Of a stretch of DNA of 64,000 nt, positions 1 to 8,763 are shown piece after piece. The notes beneath the pieces were generated by a model. The model did no database searches, had not been told where the DNA came from, and saw nothing but the letters and a program-made list of their open reading frames with translations. Position numbers and translations under genes: made by a program. The stretch lies in the NCBI GenBank assembly GCA_964557295.1, contig CAZKZP010000001.1:100283-164282 (forward strand), read 5' to 3'. Source of the DNA: JBFMHP01 sp964557295 (GTDB lineage: Bacteria > Pseudomonadota > Gammaproteobacteria > RBG-16-57-12). The first letter of the stretch is position 1. Every line of letters starts with the position of its first letter.

Positions 1-948
1 TTCATCCGCCGTTATTTGGAAGAGCGCAACTTCCTGGAAGTCGAAACCCCGATGATGCAGAGCATCCCCGGCGGGGCGACCGCCAAGCCGTTCACCACCT
101 ACCATAACGCGCTCGACATGGATCTGTTCCTGCGCATCGCGCCCGAGCTCTATTTAAAGCGTCTGGTGGTCGGCGGCTTCGAGCGCGTCTTCGAGATCAA
201 TCGCAACTTCCGTAACGAGGGCCTCTCGACGCGCCACAATCCCGAATTCACCATGCTCGAATTCTACGAGGCCTACGCCGATTACCGCGACCTGATGGAT
301 CTCACCGAGGACATGCTGCGCCACCTGGCCCAGCACCTGCTCGGCACGACCGTGGTGAAATACCAGGGCGAGGAATACGACTTCGGCCGGCCGTTCCAGC
401 GCCTGACCGTAAAGGAATCCATCCTGCACTACAACCCGCAGATCACGCCCGAGCAGCTGGAGAGCCTGGCGGCGGCGCGCGCGTTGGCGGCCAGCCTCGA
501 AATCCCGCTCAAGGATGGCTACGGTCTGGGCAAGGTGCAGATCGAGATCTTCGAGAAGACGGTGGAGCATCGCCTGATGCAACCGACCTTCATCACCGCC
601 TATCCCACCGAGATCTCGCCGCTGGCGCGGCGCAATGATGCTGATCCCTTCGTCACCGACCGCTTCGAATTCTTCGTCGGCGGCCGCGAAATCGCCAACG
701 GATTCTCCGAGCTCAACGACGCCGAGGATCAGGCCGAGCGTTTCCGCAAGCAGGTGGCGGAGAAGGATGCCGGTGATGAGGAAGCGATGCACTTCGACGA
801 GGACTACATCACCGCGCTGGAACACGGCATGCCGCCGACCGCCGGCGAGGGGATCGGCATCGACCGCCTGGTGATGCTGTTCACGGATTCGCCTTCGATC
901 CGGGATGTGTTGTTGTTCCCGCACATGCGCCCGATGCGGGCGGAGTGA
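1..948 (+). CDS. lysS: Lysyl-tRNA synthetase, class II (3' part)
   Basis: This is the C-terminal part of class II lysyl-tRNA synthetase, which charges tRNA-Lys in the cytoplasm. The frame is open from the first base, so the start and the OB-fold anticodon-binding domain lie upstream of the window. The class II catalytic core is visible: motif 2 with FRNEGLSTRHNPEFTMLEFY near the middle of the first third, and motif 3 near the end with GIGIDRLVMLFT. The last residues (LLFPHMRP) are the usual LysS C-terminus, so the 3' end is complete. A strong hairpin terminator follows 25 bases after the stop. Confidence 0.96.
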   Translation, partial: FIRRYLEERNFLEVETPMMQSIPGGATAKPFTTYHNALDMDLFLRIAPELYLKRLVVGGFERVFEINRNFRNEGLSTRHNPEFTMLEFYEAYADYRDLMDLTEDMLRHLAQHLLGTTVVKYQGEEYDFGRPFQRLTVKESILHYNPQITPEQLESLAAARALAASLEIPLKDGYGLGKVQIEIFEKTVEHRLMQPTFITAYPTEISPLARRNDADPFVTDRFEFFVGGREIANGFSELNDAEDQAERFRKQVAEKDAGDEEAMHFDEDYITALEHGMPPTAGEGIGIDRLVMLFTDSPSIRDVLLFPHMRPMRAE

Positions 949-974
949 CGCGCGGCAGATTGCAAACGCGCATG

Positions 975-1005
975 AAAAAACGAGCCGCTGCGGCTCGTTT
1001 TTTTT
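975..1005. terminator. Bidirectional intrinsic terminator between lysS and the HDOD gene
   Basis: A 7-bp GC-rich perfect stem (CGAGCCG / CGGCTCG) with a 3-base loop is flanked by A6 on one side and T8 on the other. It sits between two convergent genes, so it can terminate both. The stop codon of the minus-strand gene lies inside the T tract. Confidence 0.85.
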
Positions 1006-1843
1006 ACGCCTTGAACAGGCGCATGATCTCTTTGATTTCGTCCGAGGCGTTTTTCAACGACTTGAGGCTTTCCTCGGGCGTCAAGCCCAAGGTCTGGAAC
1101 GCGGGGATCTCGGTCCAGGAGGTCTTCGGCCGCGGGCCGGAGGCGGAGATGGTACTGTGCAGATTCGCGACGATCACCACATCGACCAGCTCGGGCAGCA
1201 GTTCCGATTTGTGAGTCAGATCTTCATGTTTGGCCGCGACATCGATGAACGACTGCGGAAAAGACCAAGAGGCGAGGATCATCTTGCCGACCATCGGGTG
1301 GGCCTTGCGCAGCACGGCATTCAGCACCGGCTCGTTGTTGATCAGCTCGGGGTAATTGCTGGCGTATTCCAGCAGCGGCAGAATGCCGATGTCGTGCAGC
1401 AGCCCGGCCAGCATCGCCTCGTCGGGGCGCAGCGAGGTGTAGTTGCGGGCCAATACATAGCTCAGCGCCGCGACCTGGGTATTGTGCTTCCAAAGCTTGG
1501 AGATACGATCCTGGATCAGCGGCGATTTCGTCTGATGGCTTTCTTCCACCAGCATGACGGTGACGATGCTGCGCACCATGGAATTTCCCAGGCGCATGAC
1601 GGCGGTCTGCAAGTCTTCGATCGGATTGCGGCCGCGAAACAGCGGGCTGTTGGCGATCTGGATCAGGCGCGCCGAGATGGCCGCATCCAGGCTGATGACC
1701 TTGACCACATCGGTGATGTTGCTCCTGGGATTGTCCAGCAGCGTGTGCACCTTCATCGCGACATCCGGCAGGATCGGCAGCTTGATGGCGTTGTTTTTGA
1801 TGTCTTCAACGACTTTTTTGTACAGTTCCTCGGCGCCTGACAC
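1004..1843 (-). CDS. HDOD domain protein
   Basis: This 279-residue protein consists almost wholly of an HDOD domain, a non-catalytic relative of HD hydrolases found in bacterial signalling proteins. The N-terminal signature LPILPDVAMKVHTLLDNP and the later LLHDIGILPLLEY segment are typical; an HD pair remains, but most of the HD metal-binding set is not evident. There is no receiver, GGDEF or other output domain, so it is a stand-alone HDOD protein. The start is GTG, with AGGAAGAAG just upstream on the minus strand. The target is unknown. It is transcribed alone, convergent with lysS. Confidence 0.85.
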   Translation of the reverse strand: MSGAEELYKKVVEDIKNNAIKLPILPDVAMKVHTLLDNPRSNITDVVKVISLDAAISARLIQIANSPLFRGRNPIEDLQTAVMRLGNSMVRSIVTVMLVEESHQTKSPLIQDRISKLWKHNTQVAALSYVLARNYTSLRPDEAMLAGLLHDIGILPLLEYASNYPELINNEPVLNAVLRKAHPMVGKMILASWSFPQSFIDVAAKHEDLTHKSELLPELVDVVIVANLHSTISASGPRPKTSWTEIPAFQTLGLTPEESLKSLKNASDEIKEIMRLFKA

Positions 1844-1976
1844 GATTCTTCTTCCTAATGATGGTCAACGGATCAATACGGATATCACTGAGGCCTTGAG
1901 TCTTTTTTAGCCGCTCAAACATCTGCGTCTTTTATCACACTTGCTGATTTTGCGAGTGGATTCTGGCCGTTACCCC

Positions 1977-3026
1977 TTATTCATCGGCCCAATGATAAGG
2001 AAGTTTATTAATTTTTATGCCGGGACCTTGGGTATCATTCAGATGCAGTTTGCCATGCTCCGCCGCGTCGATTTGCAGAACGGCCAGCAGATCGCAGCCG
2101 CCGCTGGGGGCGGGCTGGGCATCGACGATCTTGCCGACCGGCCCTTCCTCGCTGGTGTGAGTACCGAAAACGCTGTCGCCGGGGCGCGGCAGGGTGTCGG
2201 TCTCGGCGTGGCCGAGGTACATGCGGCGTTTCAGTTTTCCCAGATATTGCGAGCGCGCCACGACCTCTTGCCCCGGATAGCAGCCCTTGGTGAAACTGAG
2301 GGCGCCGATCTCCTTGAAGTTCGCCATTTGCGGGACGAAGGCCTCGCTGGTCGCCGCATAGATGGTCGGAATCCCCGCCCAGATGTTGTGCAGACGCCAG
2401 ATGTGGCTACCCACGGGCGCGGCATGGACATTGAGGCGCTCCCAGACCTTCTTGATGTCTTCGAGCTTGCCGAGGATCTCGTAACGCGGGTGCAGGCCGG
2501 GGATGTGCAGCACGGTGAGGTTGTCGTGATGGAGCGCGTCATTGGGCTTGGGCGGTAATTCCCGCACCGCCGCTTGAGCGAGCCGGGTGATGTCCGGGCC
2601 GGTGCAGCCGATGCGGATGAAGCTTTCGCTGCTGTCGATGATCTCCACCTTCGCGCGCAGCACATACATTTGCAGCCGCTTCAACACCGCCTCTTTCTGG
2701 TCGTGCGGCAATTGCAGGTAGTAGGTGTCCAGGCGCTTGAACAGCCGGAAGTTGGCCAGGATGCGCCCCTTCGGGTTGACCAGGGCATTGATCTGGCTGG
2801 AGGTCTCGCTGATGTTGCGGACGTCGTTGCAGGTCATGTTCTGCAGGAAGGATTGCGCATCTTCCCCGCGCACGCCGATCAATCCGAAGTTGGAGAGGTC
2901 CATGAGGATGGGGCCGGTCTTGGCCACCTGTAGCTCCCGTGCGGGATTGCCGAAATGGAGCACGGCGCCGTTTTCGATGACCGCGCCGCAGGTGTGTTCG
3001 AGGTATTTTTTCCAATCGTCTTTCAT
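1977..3026 (-). CDS. ygfZ: YgfZ/GcvT-like folate-binding protein
   Basis: This 349-residue cytoplasmic protein belongs to the YgfZ (CAF17/IBA57-like) branch of the GcvT fold. Family members bind folate and support maturation or repair of certain iron-sulfur enzymes. The diagnostic motif KGCYPGQEVVARSQY, with the conserved cysteine, is present in the C-terminal half. The N-terminal half carries the GcvT-like segment in which the protein is said to be used only once per polypeptide (FLQNMTCNDV). It is divergent from the sdh operon with a 125-bp spacer; succinate dehydrogenase carries Fe-S clusters, so the adjacency makes functional sense, although that link is inference. Confidence 0.92.
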   Translation of the reverse strand: MKDDWKKYLEHTCGAVIENGAVLHFGNPARELQVAKTGPILMDLSNFGLIGVRGEDAQSFLQNMTCNDVRNISETSSQINALVNPKGRILANFRLFKRLDTYYLQLPHDQKEAVLKRLQMYVLRAKVEIIDSSESFIRIGCTGPDITRLAQAAVRELPPKPNDALHHDNLTVLHIPGLHPRYEILGKLEDIKKVWERLNVHAAPVGSHIWRLHNIWAGIPTIYAATSEAFVPQMANFKEIGALSFTKGCYPGQEVVARSQYLGKLKRRMYLGHAETDTLPRPGDSVFGTHTSEEGPVGKIVDAQPAPSGGCDLLAVLQIDAAEHGKLHLNDTQGPGIKINKLPYHWADE

Positions 3027-3151
3027 TTGGGTGTCCAGCGCTGGTTAGAGTGGATTAATCGTAGACAATCCTGTTAAGGATGTTAATACTTGTCCGATAA
3101 AGTAACTAAGAAAATCCAAATACCCTTATCTGCGGCCACAATAATAACCCT

Positions 3152-3535
3152 ATGGGTCTGACAAAAAAGCGACCAGTCTTTCTGAATTTGCTTCAAATCC
3201 GTTTGCCGGTGACGGGTGTCGTTTCCATTCTGCATCGGGTCAGCGGCGTGGTGCTGGCCTTGTGCGTGCCGTTGCTGATCTATCTCTTCGATTTGTCGAC
3301 CCGTAGCCCCGACGCATATGCGCAAGCCCTGCATCTGCTCGGCCATCCACTGGTCAAACTGCTCGCCACGCTCGGTCTCTGGATGCTGGGCTATCATGTG
3401 CTCAATGGCGTGCGCGTGCTGCTCATCGATATCGATATCGGGGTTCAAAAAACGTCGGCGCGGCGTTCCGCCTGGTTGGTCCATGCCGGCGCGGCGCTGA
3501 TTCTGTTGCTGGCCATTGCGGTGATCTGGTCATGA
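3152..3535 (+). CDS. sdhC: Succinate dehydrogenase cytochrome b556 subunit
   Basis: SdhC is a membrane anchor of complex II and carries half of the heme b and ubiquinone site. The 127-residue protein has three hydrophobic segments. The quinone-site segment SILHRVSG (Ser25, Arg29) aligns with Ser27/Arg31 of E. coli, and the heme-ligand histidine is His82 in GYHVLNGVR. It is the first gene of sdhCDAB-sdhE-ygfX. The ribosome-binding site is weak. The stop overlaps the sdhD start by four bases, which suggests translational coupling. Confidence 0.95.
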   Translation: MGLTKKRPVFLNLLQIRLPVTGVVSILHRVSGVVLALCVPLLIYLFDLSTRSPDAYAQALHLLGHPLVKLLATLGLWMLGYHVLNGVRVLLIDIDIGVQKTSARRSAWLVHAGAALILLLAIAVIWS

Positions 3536-3867
3536 GCGGCGGCCTCGGCGGGTTCCGGCCCTGGTTTTTTCAGCGCATCAGCGCGGTCTATCTGCTCGCC
3601 TATCTGATCTTTTTTCTGGCACAGTTGCTGATCTGCCCCATCGAGGACTATGCGCGCTGGAAGGCCTGGCTGTCGGCGCCGGTCATCTGGATGGCGACGG
3701 GATTGTTTTTCCTGGCGCTGTTCATTCACCTGTGGGTGGGGCTGCGGGATGTGATCCTTGATTATATCCATCCGGTGGCATTGCGCGTGGCGTTGCTGAC
3801 CGGGCTGGGCGCGGTCTTGGCGGCGTTGACGCTGTGGGTTTTCCGGGCATTGGTGGCCGTGGTGTAG
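3532..3867 (+). CDS. sdhD: Succinate dehydrogenase membrane anchor subunit
   Basis: SdhD is the second membrane anchor of succinate:quinone oxidoreductase. The 111-residue protein has three predicted transmembrane helices. His66 in FIHLWVGLRDVILDY matches the second heme b ligand of E. coli SdhD, and the following DYIHP segment matches the quinone-proximal Tyr/Asp region. The ATGA overlap with sdhC and the two-base gap to sdhA place it in the same transcript. Confidence 0.93.
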   Translation: MSGGLGGFRPWFFQRISAVYLLAYLIFFLAQLLICPIEDYARWKAWLSAPVIWMATGLFFLALFIHLWVGLRDVILDYIHPVALRVALLTGLGAVLAALTLWVFRALVAVV

Positions 3868-3869
3868 CT

Positions 3870-5633
3870 ATGAATATCGCTCGACGTAAATTCGATACCT
3901 TGGTAATCGGCGCCGGTGGCGGCGGATTGCGCGCGGCCTTACAGCTCTCGCGGGATGAGGCCGAGGTGGCAGTGGTCTCCAAGGTGTTTCCGACGCGCTC
4001 GCACACGGTGGCGGCGCAGGGCGGGATCAATGCCGCGCTGGCCAATGTCTCGCCGGACAACTGGCTCTGGCACATGTACGACACCATCAAGGGCAGCGAT
4101 TATCTGGGCGACCAAGATGCCATCGAATACATGTGCCGCGCGGCCTCGCATCTGGTGATCGAGCTCGAACACGCCGGCGTGCCGTTCTCGCGTCTGGATA
4201 ACGGCAAGATCTATCAACGCCCCTTCGGCGGCCAGAGCCAGAACTTCGGCGGCGCGCAAGCGGCGCGCACCTGCGCGGCGGCCGACCGCACCGGGCACGC
4301 CATCCTGCACGCGCTGTATCAGCAGAACATCCGCGCCAAGACGCATTTCTTCGACGAGTTCTTCGCCGTCGATCTGATCCGCGATGATCAAGGCAGCGTG
4401 CTCGGGGCGGTGGTGCTCGAGATCGAAACCGGTGAGCCGATGATCATCGAGGCCAAGACCACCTTGCTCGCTACCGGCGGGGCGGGGCAGATCTACCGCA
4501 CCAACACCAATGCGCGCATCAACACGGGCGACGGCATGGCCATGGCGCTGCGCGCCGGGATTCCGCTGCAGGACATGGAGTTCTTCCAATTCCATCCCAC
4601 CGGCATCGCCGGCAAGGGCATGTTGATCACCGAGGGCTCGCGCGGCGAGGGCGGGTATTTATTGAATAAGGACGGCGAACGTTTCATGGAACGTTACGCG
4701 CCGCATGCCAAAGACTTGGCCAGTCGCGATGTGGTCAGCCGCGCCATCTATACCGAGGTCAAGGAAGGGCGCGGCTGCGGGCCGAAGGCCGATCATGTGC
4801 TGCTCAAGCTCGATCATCTCGGCGAGGAGGTGGTGGAAAAACGCCTGCCCGGCATCCGCCAGACTGTGAAGACCTTCCTCAATCTCGATCCGGCGCATGA
4901 GCCGATCCCGATCTTTCCCACCGCCCACTACACCATGGGCGGCATCCCGACCAACCGGCACGGCCAGGTGGTGGTGCCGGCCGGCAACAGCCCCGAGGAG
5001 GAGATCCCCGGGCTGTACGCGGCCGGTGAATGCGCCTGTGTGTCGGTGCACGGGGCCAATCGCCTCGGCGGCAATTCGCTGCTCGACATCGTGGTGTTCG
5101 GCCGCGCGGCCGGCAATCACATCATCTCGTATCTCAAGGAGACGCGTTACCATCGGCCGCTGGATCAGAACAGCGTGGATCAGGCGCTGGCGCGGATCGC
5201 ACGCTGGGACCAAAAGGGTGATGGAGAATCGATCGTTGGTCTACGTGATGAGATGAAGCAGGTGATGGAATTCTATTGCGGCGTGTTCCGCAACGAAGAG
5301 ATCATGCGCGAGGGCGTGCAGAAGATGGTGGAGATCCAGGCGCGGCTGAAGGACGTGCGTCTGAAGGACCACAGCCGGATCTTCAATACCGCGCGCATCG
5401 AGGCCTTGGAACTGGAAAATCTCGTCGAGGTGGCGCTGGCCACCGTGGTCTCGGCCGAGGCGCGCAAGGAGAGCCGCGGCGCGCACTCGCGCACCGATTT
5501 CACCGAGCGCGATGATGTGAACTGGCTCAAGCATACGCTGTATTTCCAGGAAGACCGCCGCCTCGAATACAAGCCGGTGCGCCTGAAACCGCTGACGGTC
5601 GAATCCTTCCCGCCCAAGCTGCGCGTTTATTAA
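3870..5633 (+). CDS. sdhA: Succinate dehydrogenase flavoprotein subunit
   Basis: SdhA oxidises succinate to fumarate and holds covalent FAD. The ATG at 3870 was preferred over an upstream in-frame start at 3834, because the upstream residues overlap sdhD and are not SdhA-like. The 587-residue product has the dinucleotide motif VIGAGGGGLRAAL and the FAD-attachment histidine His45 in RSHTVAAQGG. The active-site region (HPTGI, GEGGYLLN, RDVVSRAI) and the C-terminal HSRTDFTERDD segment are typical. SdhE, which promotes flavinylation, is encoded two genes downstream. Confidence 0.97.
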   Translation: MNIARRKFDTLVIGAGGGGLRAALQLSRDEAEVAVVSKVFPTRSHTVAAQGGINAALANVSPDNWLWHMYDTIKGSDYLGDQDAIEYMCRAASHLVIELEHAGVPFSRLDNGKIYQRPFGGQSQNFGGAQAARTCAAADRTGHAILHALYQQNIRAKTHFFDEFFAVDLIRDDQGSVLGAVVLEIETGEPMIIEAKTTLLATGGAGQIYRTNTNARINTGDGMAMALRAGIPLQDMEFFQFHPTGIAGKGMLITEGSRGEGGYLLNKDGERFMERYAPHAKDLASRDVVSRAIYTEVKEGRGCGPKADHVLLKLDHLGEEVVEKRLPGIRQTVKTFLNLDPAHEPIPIFPTAHYTMGGIPTNRHGQVVVPAGNSPEEEIPGLYAAGECACVSVHGANRLGGNSLLDIVVFGRAAGNHIISYLKETRYHRPLDQNSVDQALARIARWDQKGDGESIVGLRDEMKQVMEFYCGVFRNEEIMREGVQKMVEIQARLKDVRLKDHSRIFNTARIEALELENLVEVALATVVSAEARKESRGAHSRTDFTERDDVNWLKHTLYFQEDRRLEYKPVRLKPLTVESFPPKLRVY

Positions 5634-5642
5634 GGGGGCTGC

Positions 5643-6335
5643 ATGCGTTTTCTGATCTACCGCTTCAATCCCGAGACCGACCAGGCGCCCTACATGAAGG
5701 AGTATGAGGTGGAGGCCACCCCCGGCATGATGCTGCTGGACGCGCTGAAACGCATCAAGGAAATGGACGAGACCTTCGGCTTCCGGTTTTCCTGCGGCGA
5801 GGGCGTGTGCGGCTCCGACGCGCTGAACATCAACGGCCGCAATGGGCTATCCTGCATCACGCCGCTCACCGAATTGAACGAGCCGGTGGAGGTGCGCCCG
5901 GTGCCGGGGCTGCCGGTGATCCGCGATCTGATCGTCGACATGACGCAGTTCTTCCATCAATACCGCGAGGTCAAACCCTATCTCACGCGCCACGAGCCCG
6001 AGCCTGAGACCGAGGTGCTGCAATCACCGGAAGACCGCGACAAGCTCGACGGGCTGTACGAGTGCATCCTGTGCGGCTGCTGCACCACGGCCTGCCCCTC
6101 GTTCTGGTGGAATCCCGACAAGTTCCGCGGCCCGGCCGCTCTGTTGCAGGCCTGGCGCTTCCTCGCCGACAGCCGTGATCAAGCCACCGAGCAACGCCTG
6201 GCCGAGCTGGAAGGGCCGTACCGCGTGTTCCGTTGCCACACCATCATGAACTGCGTGGACGTTTGCCCCAAGGGACTCAATCCCACGGCCGCCATCGGCC
6301 ACATCAAAAAACTGATGCTGAAGAAATCCTCATGA
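5643..6335 (+). CDS. sdhB: Succinate dehydrogenase iron-sulfur subunit
   Basis: SdhB passes electrons from FAD to quinone through three iron-sulfur clusters. All expected cysteine groups are present in 230 residues: the plant-type 2Fe-2S set CGEGVCGSD plus GLSC, the first ferredoxin-like group CILCGCCTTACPS, and the second, CHTIMNCVDVCPKGLNP. Nine bases separate it from sdhA and its stop overlaps the sdhE start (ATGA). Confidence 0.97.
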   Translation: MRFLIYRFNPETDQAPYMKEYEVEATPGMMLLDALKRIKEMDETFGFRFSCGEGVCGSDALNINGRNGLSCITPLTELNEPVEVRPVPGLPVIRDLIVDMTQFFHQYREVKPYLTRHEPEPETEVLQSPEDRDKLDGLYECILCGCCTTACPSFWWNPDKFRGPAALLQAWRFLADSRDQATEQRLAELEGPYRVFRCHTIMNCVDVCPKGLNPTAAIGHIKKLMLKKSS

Positions 6336-6574
6336 GCGAGCACGCCCGGCTGCAATGGCAATGCCGGCGCGGCATGCTGGAACTGGATCTGCTGCTCCAG
6401 TCGTTTTTGGCGCACGGCTATGATCGGCTCGATAGCGCGGACAAGCAGGCCTTCGCGGAACTGCTGGACTATCCCGATCAGCTGCTGCTGGAATATCTCA
6501 TGGAAATATCACAACCCCTCGATGCAAGGATCGCGCATGTCATCCGGTGTATTCGACAGACCGCTGCGGCTTGA
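6332..6574 (+). CDS. sdhE: Succinate dehydrogenase assembly factor SdhE
   Basis: SdhE (YgfY, CptB) promotes covalent attachment of FAD to SdhA. This 80-residue protein carries the family RGxxE motif as RRGMLELD at residues 12-19. Its start overlaps the sdhB stop by four bases, a direct linkage to the enzyme it matures. The ATG at 6332 was preferred over an upstream in-frame start that would run far into sdhB. The C-terminus overlaps the start of ygfX. Confidence 0.93.
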   Translation: MSEHARLQWQCRRGMLELDLLLQSFLAHGYDRLDSADKQAFAELLDYPDQLLLEYLMEISQPLDARIAHVIRCIRQTAAA

Positions 6575-6998
6575 GCTCCAGCCCTCCCGTTATTTGGTTT
6601 TTTTCGTTCTGATCAGCTACGGCGGCGCGCTGCTGTTGCTCTGGGTGACGTCGTTGTGGTGGGTGTTGAAACTAGTGTTGAGTTTGGTGCTGCTGGGCGA
6701 CGGACGGCGGCAGTGGCGCCGGCACGTTTGGTTTCAGCATCCCGCCGCCCTCAAAGAATTGATCTGGAAGGAAGACGGGCGCTGGGTGGCGCCGGGCGAG
6801 GGGACGGCGGAAGACCTCGAACTCACGCTCAAGCAGTCCTTCGTTCATCCCTGGCTGGTGGTGCTCAACTTCGCGGCGGGGCACTGGAGAACCCATTCCG
6901 TGGTGATCCTGCCCGATGCGCTGGCGCCCGAGACCTTCAGGCGCTTGCGTGTGCGCCTGCGGATGGAAGGGGGAAATTCGGCGGCGCAAGCACCGTAG
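6537..6998 (+). CDS. ygfX: YgfX-family membrane protein
   Basis: This 153-residue protein has two closely spaced hydrophobic segments near its N-terminus (around residues 20-50) followed by a soluble basic domain, the layout of YgfX (CptA). In many gammaproteobacteria ygfX follows sdhE, and the E. coli pair has been described as a toxin-antitoxin-like system, though the role of YgfX is not settled. The assignment rests on position, topology and the C-terminal LPDALAPETFRRLRVRLR segment. The ATG at 6537 overlaps sdhE by 38 bases. Its 3' end overlaps convergent nadB by 62 bases. Confidence 0.75.
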   Translation: MSSGVFDRPLRLELQPSRYLVFFVLISYGGALLLLWVTSLWWVLKLVLSLVLLGDGRRQWRRHVWFQHPAALKELIWKEDGRWVAPGEGTAEDLELTLKQSFVHPWLVVLNFAAGHWRTHSVVILPDALAPETFRRLRVRLRMEGGNSAAQAP

Positions 6999-8580
6999 GA
7001 CGGGGCGGGCGCTGCTCGTCGAGGCTGGGGTAGTCCAGGGTGTAGTGCAGTCCGCGGCTCTCCTTGCGCTGCATCGCGCACTCGATGATGAGCGCGGCGA
7101 CCAGGACGAGGTTGCGCAGCTCGATCAGGTCGTTGGTGACGCGGAAATTGCCGTAGTAGTCGTCGATCTCGTGGGTCAATAACTCAACGCGGCGCTTGGC
7201 GCGTTCCAACCGTTTGTTGGTGCGCACGATGCCGACGTAGTCCCACATGAAGCGGCGCAGCTCATCCCAGTTGTGCGAGACCACCACCTCTTCATCCGAG
7301 TCCGTCACCCGGCTTTCATCCCACGCCGGGATGGGGGGCGGCGCGGGCAGTTGCGGCAGGCGCGCGATGATGTCTTCCTGGGCCGATTGCGAGAACACCA
7401 TACATTCGAGCAGGGAGTTGCTGGCCATGCGATTGGCGCCGTGCAGTCCGGTGTAGGCCGTTTCGCCGATGGCGTAGAGATTGCTGATGTCGGTGCGGCC
7501 GTGCAGGTCGGTCTTCACCCCGCCGCAGGTGTAGTGGGCCGCCGGCACCACCGGGATCGGTTCCTTGGTGATGTCGAAACCGAACTCCAGGCACTTTTGA
7601 TAGACGTTGGGAAAGTGCTTGATGATGAAATCCGCCGGCTGGTGGCTGATGTCCAGATACACGAAGTCCGAACCCAGTCGCTTCATCTCATGGTCGATGG
7701 CGCGCGCGACGATATCGCGCGGGGCGAGTTCCTCGCGGGGATCGAAGCGCTGCATGAAACGGCTGCCGTCGGGCAGGCGCAGCGTGGCCCCTTCCCCGCG
7801 CAGGGCCTCGGTGATGAGGAAGGATTTCGCCTTCGGGTGATACAGGCAGGTCGGGTGGAATTGAATGAATTCCATGTTCGCCACTCGGCAGCCCGCGCGC
7901 CAGGCCATGGCGATGCCATCGCCGGTGGAGACATCGGGATTGCTGGTATACAGGTAGACCTTGCTGGCCCCACCGCTGGCCAGCACCGCCGCGCGGGTGC
8001 TGATGGTCTTCACGCGGCCGGCGTCGCGGTCGAACACATAGGCGCCCACGACATGATTGCCGGTCAGACCCAGCTTGCGCGTGGTCACCAGGTCGATGGC
8101 AATGTGGCGTTCATGGACCTCGATATTGGGGTGCTGGCGCACCTGATCCACCAGCGTGGTCTCGATGGCGCGGCCGGTGGCATCATCGGCGTGGATCACG
8201 CGGCGGTGGCTGTGGCCGCCCTCGCGGGTGAGATGGAACTCGCTGCCTTTGGCCTCATCACCCGAGGCGCGGGTGAATTGCACGCCCTGTCCCACGAGCC
8301 AGCGGATCTGTTCGGCGCCGTGCTCGACCACATGTTTGACCACCGCCTCATCGCACAGCCCGGCCCCGGCATCGAGCGTATCGGCCAGGTGGGATTCGAG
8401 CGAGTCCTGATCGTCCAGCACGGCCGAAATCCCGCCCTGGGCGTAGAACGTGGAGCCTTCCGTCAGGCCTCTCTTGGCGATGACGCACACCCGCGCGTGC
8501 TCCGCCAGACGCAGGGCCAGGCTGAGCCCTGAGACCCCGCTGCCGATGATCAGTACGTCACAATGATGGTCAGATTTCAT
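6937..8580 (-). CDS. nadB: L-aspartate oxidase
   Basis: NadB oxidises L-aspartate to iminoaspartate, the first step of de novo NAD synthesis. The 547-residue product starts with an FAD-binding motif (VLIIGSGVSGLSLAL). It has the STFYAQGGISA segment that in fumarate-reductase relatives would carry the FAD-linking histidine; here the position is Phe/Tyr, as expected for non-covalent FAD in NadB. HPTCLYHP and the C-terminal ESRGLHYTLDYP motif are characteristic. The gene is divergent from rpoE, as in E. coli. Its last 20 codons, rich in Pro and Ala, overlap ygfX on the other strand. Confidence 0.96.
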   Translation of the reverse strand: MKSDHHCDVLIIGSGVSGLSLALRLAEHARVCVIAKRGLTEGSTFYAQGGISAVLDDQDSLESHLADTLDAGAGLCDEAVVKHVVEHGAEQIRWLVGQGVQFTRASGDEAKGSEFHLTREGGHSHRRVIHADDATGRAIETTLVDQVRQHPNIEVHERHIAIDLVTTRKLGLTGNHVVGAYVFDRDAGRVKTISTRAAVLASGGASKVYLYTSNPDVSTGDGIAMAWRAGCRVANMEFIQFHPTCLYHPKAKSFLITEALRGEGATLRLPDGSRFMQRFDPREELAPRDIVARAIDHEMKRLGSDFVYLDISHQPADFIIKHFPNVYQKCLEFGFDITKEPIPVVPAAHYTCGGVKTDLHGRTDISNLYAIGETAYTGLHGANRMASNSLLECMVFSQSAQEDIIARLPQLPAPPPIPAWDESRVTDSDEEVVVSHNWDELRRFMWDYVGIVRTNKRLERAKRRVELLTHEIDDYYGNFRVTNDLIELRNLVLVAALIIECAMQRKESRGLHYTLDYPSLDEQRPPRPTVLAPPNFPLPSAGAHASA

Positions 8581-8684
8581 GAATGTGTAGTGTTATTTTA
8601 TTAAAAACAGTATGTTATGTTGCGAAAATTAAGCGCTATTGTGAATTAGTTCTATATAATAAGCCAGATACGGGCAATTTTAGC

Positions 8685-8711
8685 GAACTATCCTGAAAAG
8701 CTTTGGTCTAT
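8685..8711 (+). promoter_or_regulatory. Candidate sigma-E-type promoter of rpoE
   Basis: The element GAACTA-N16-TCTAT lies 53 bases before the rpoE start. It fits the extracytoplasmic stress sigma consensus (about GAACTT, 16-17 bases, TCTGA/TCAAA). rpoE-type genes in gammaproteobacteria are commonly autoregulated. The call rests on sequence match only. Confidence 0.55.
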
Positions 8712-8763
8712 TATCGATGTGGGCATGCAGTATCGCCTGCGCGGGGAAAGGAGAAAGGCCCGA

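Noticed and set aside
905..1840. Long plus-strand ORF opposite the HDOD gene
   Set aside because: It is the complement of a clear HDOD gene in GC-rich DNA; no homology-like pattern.
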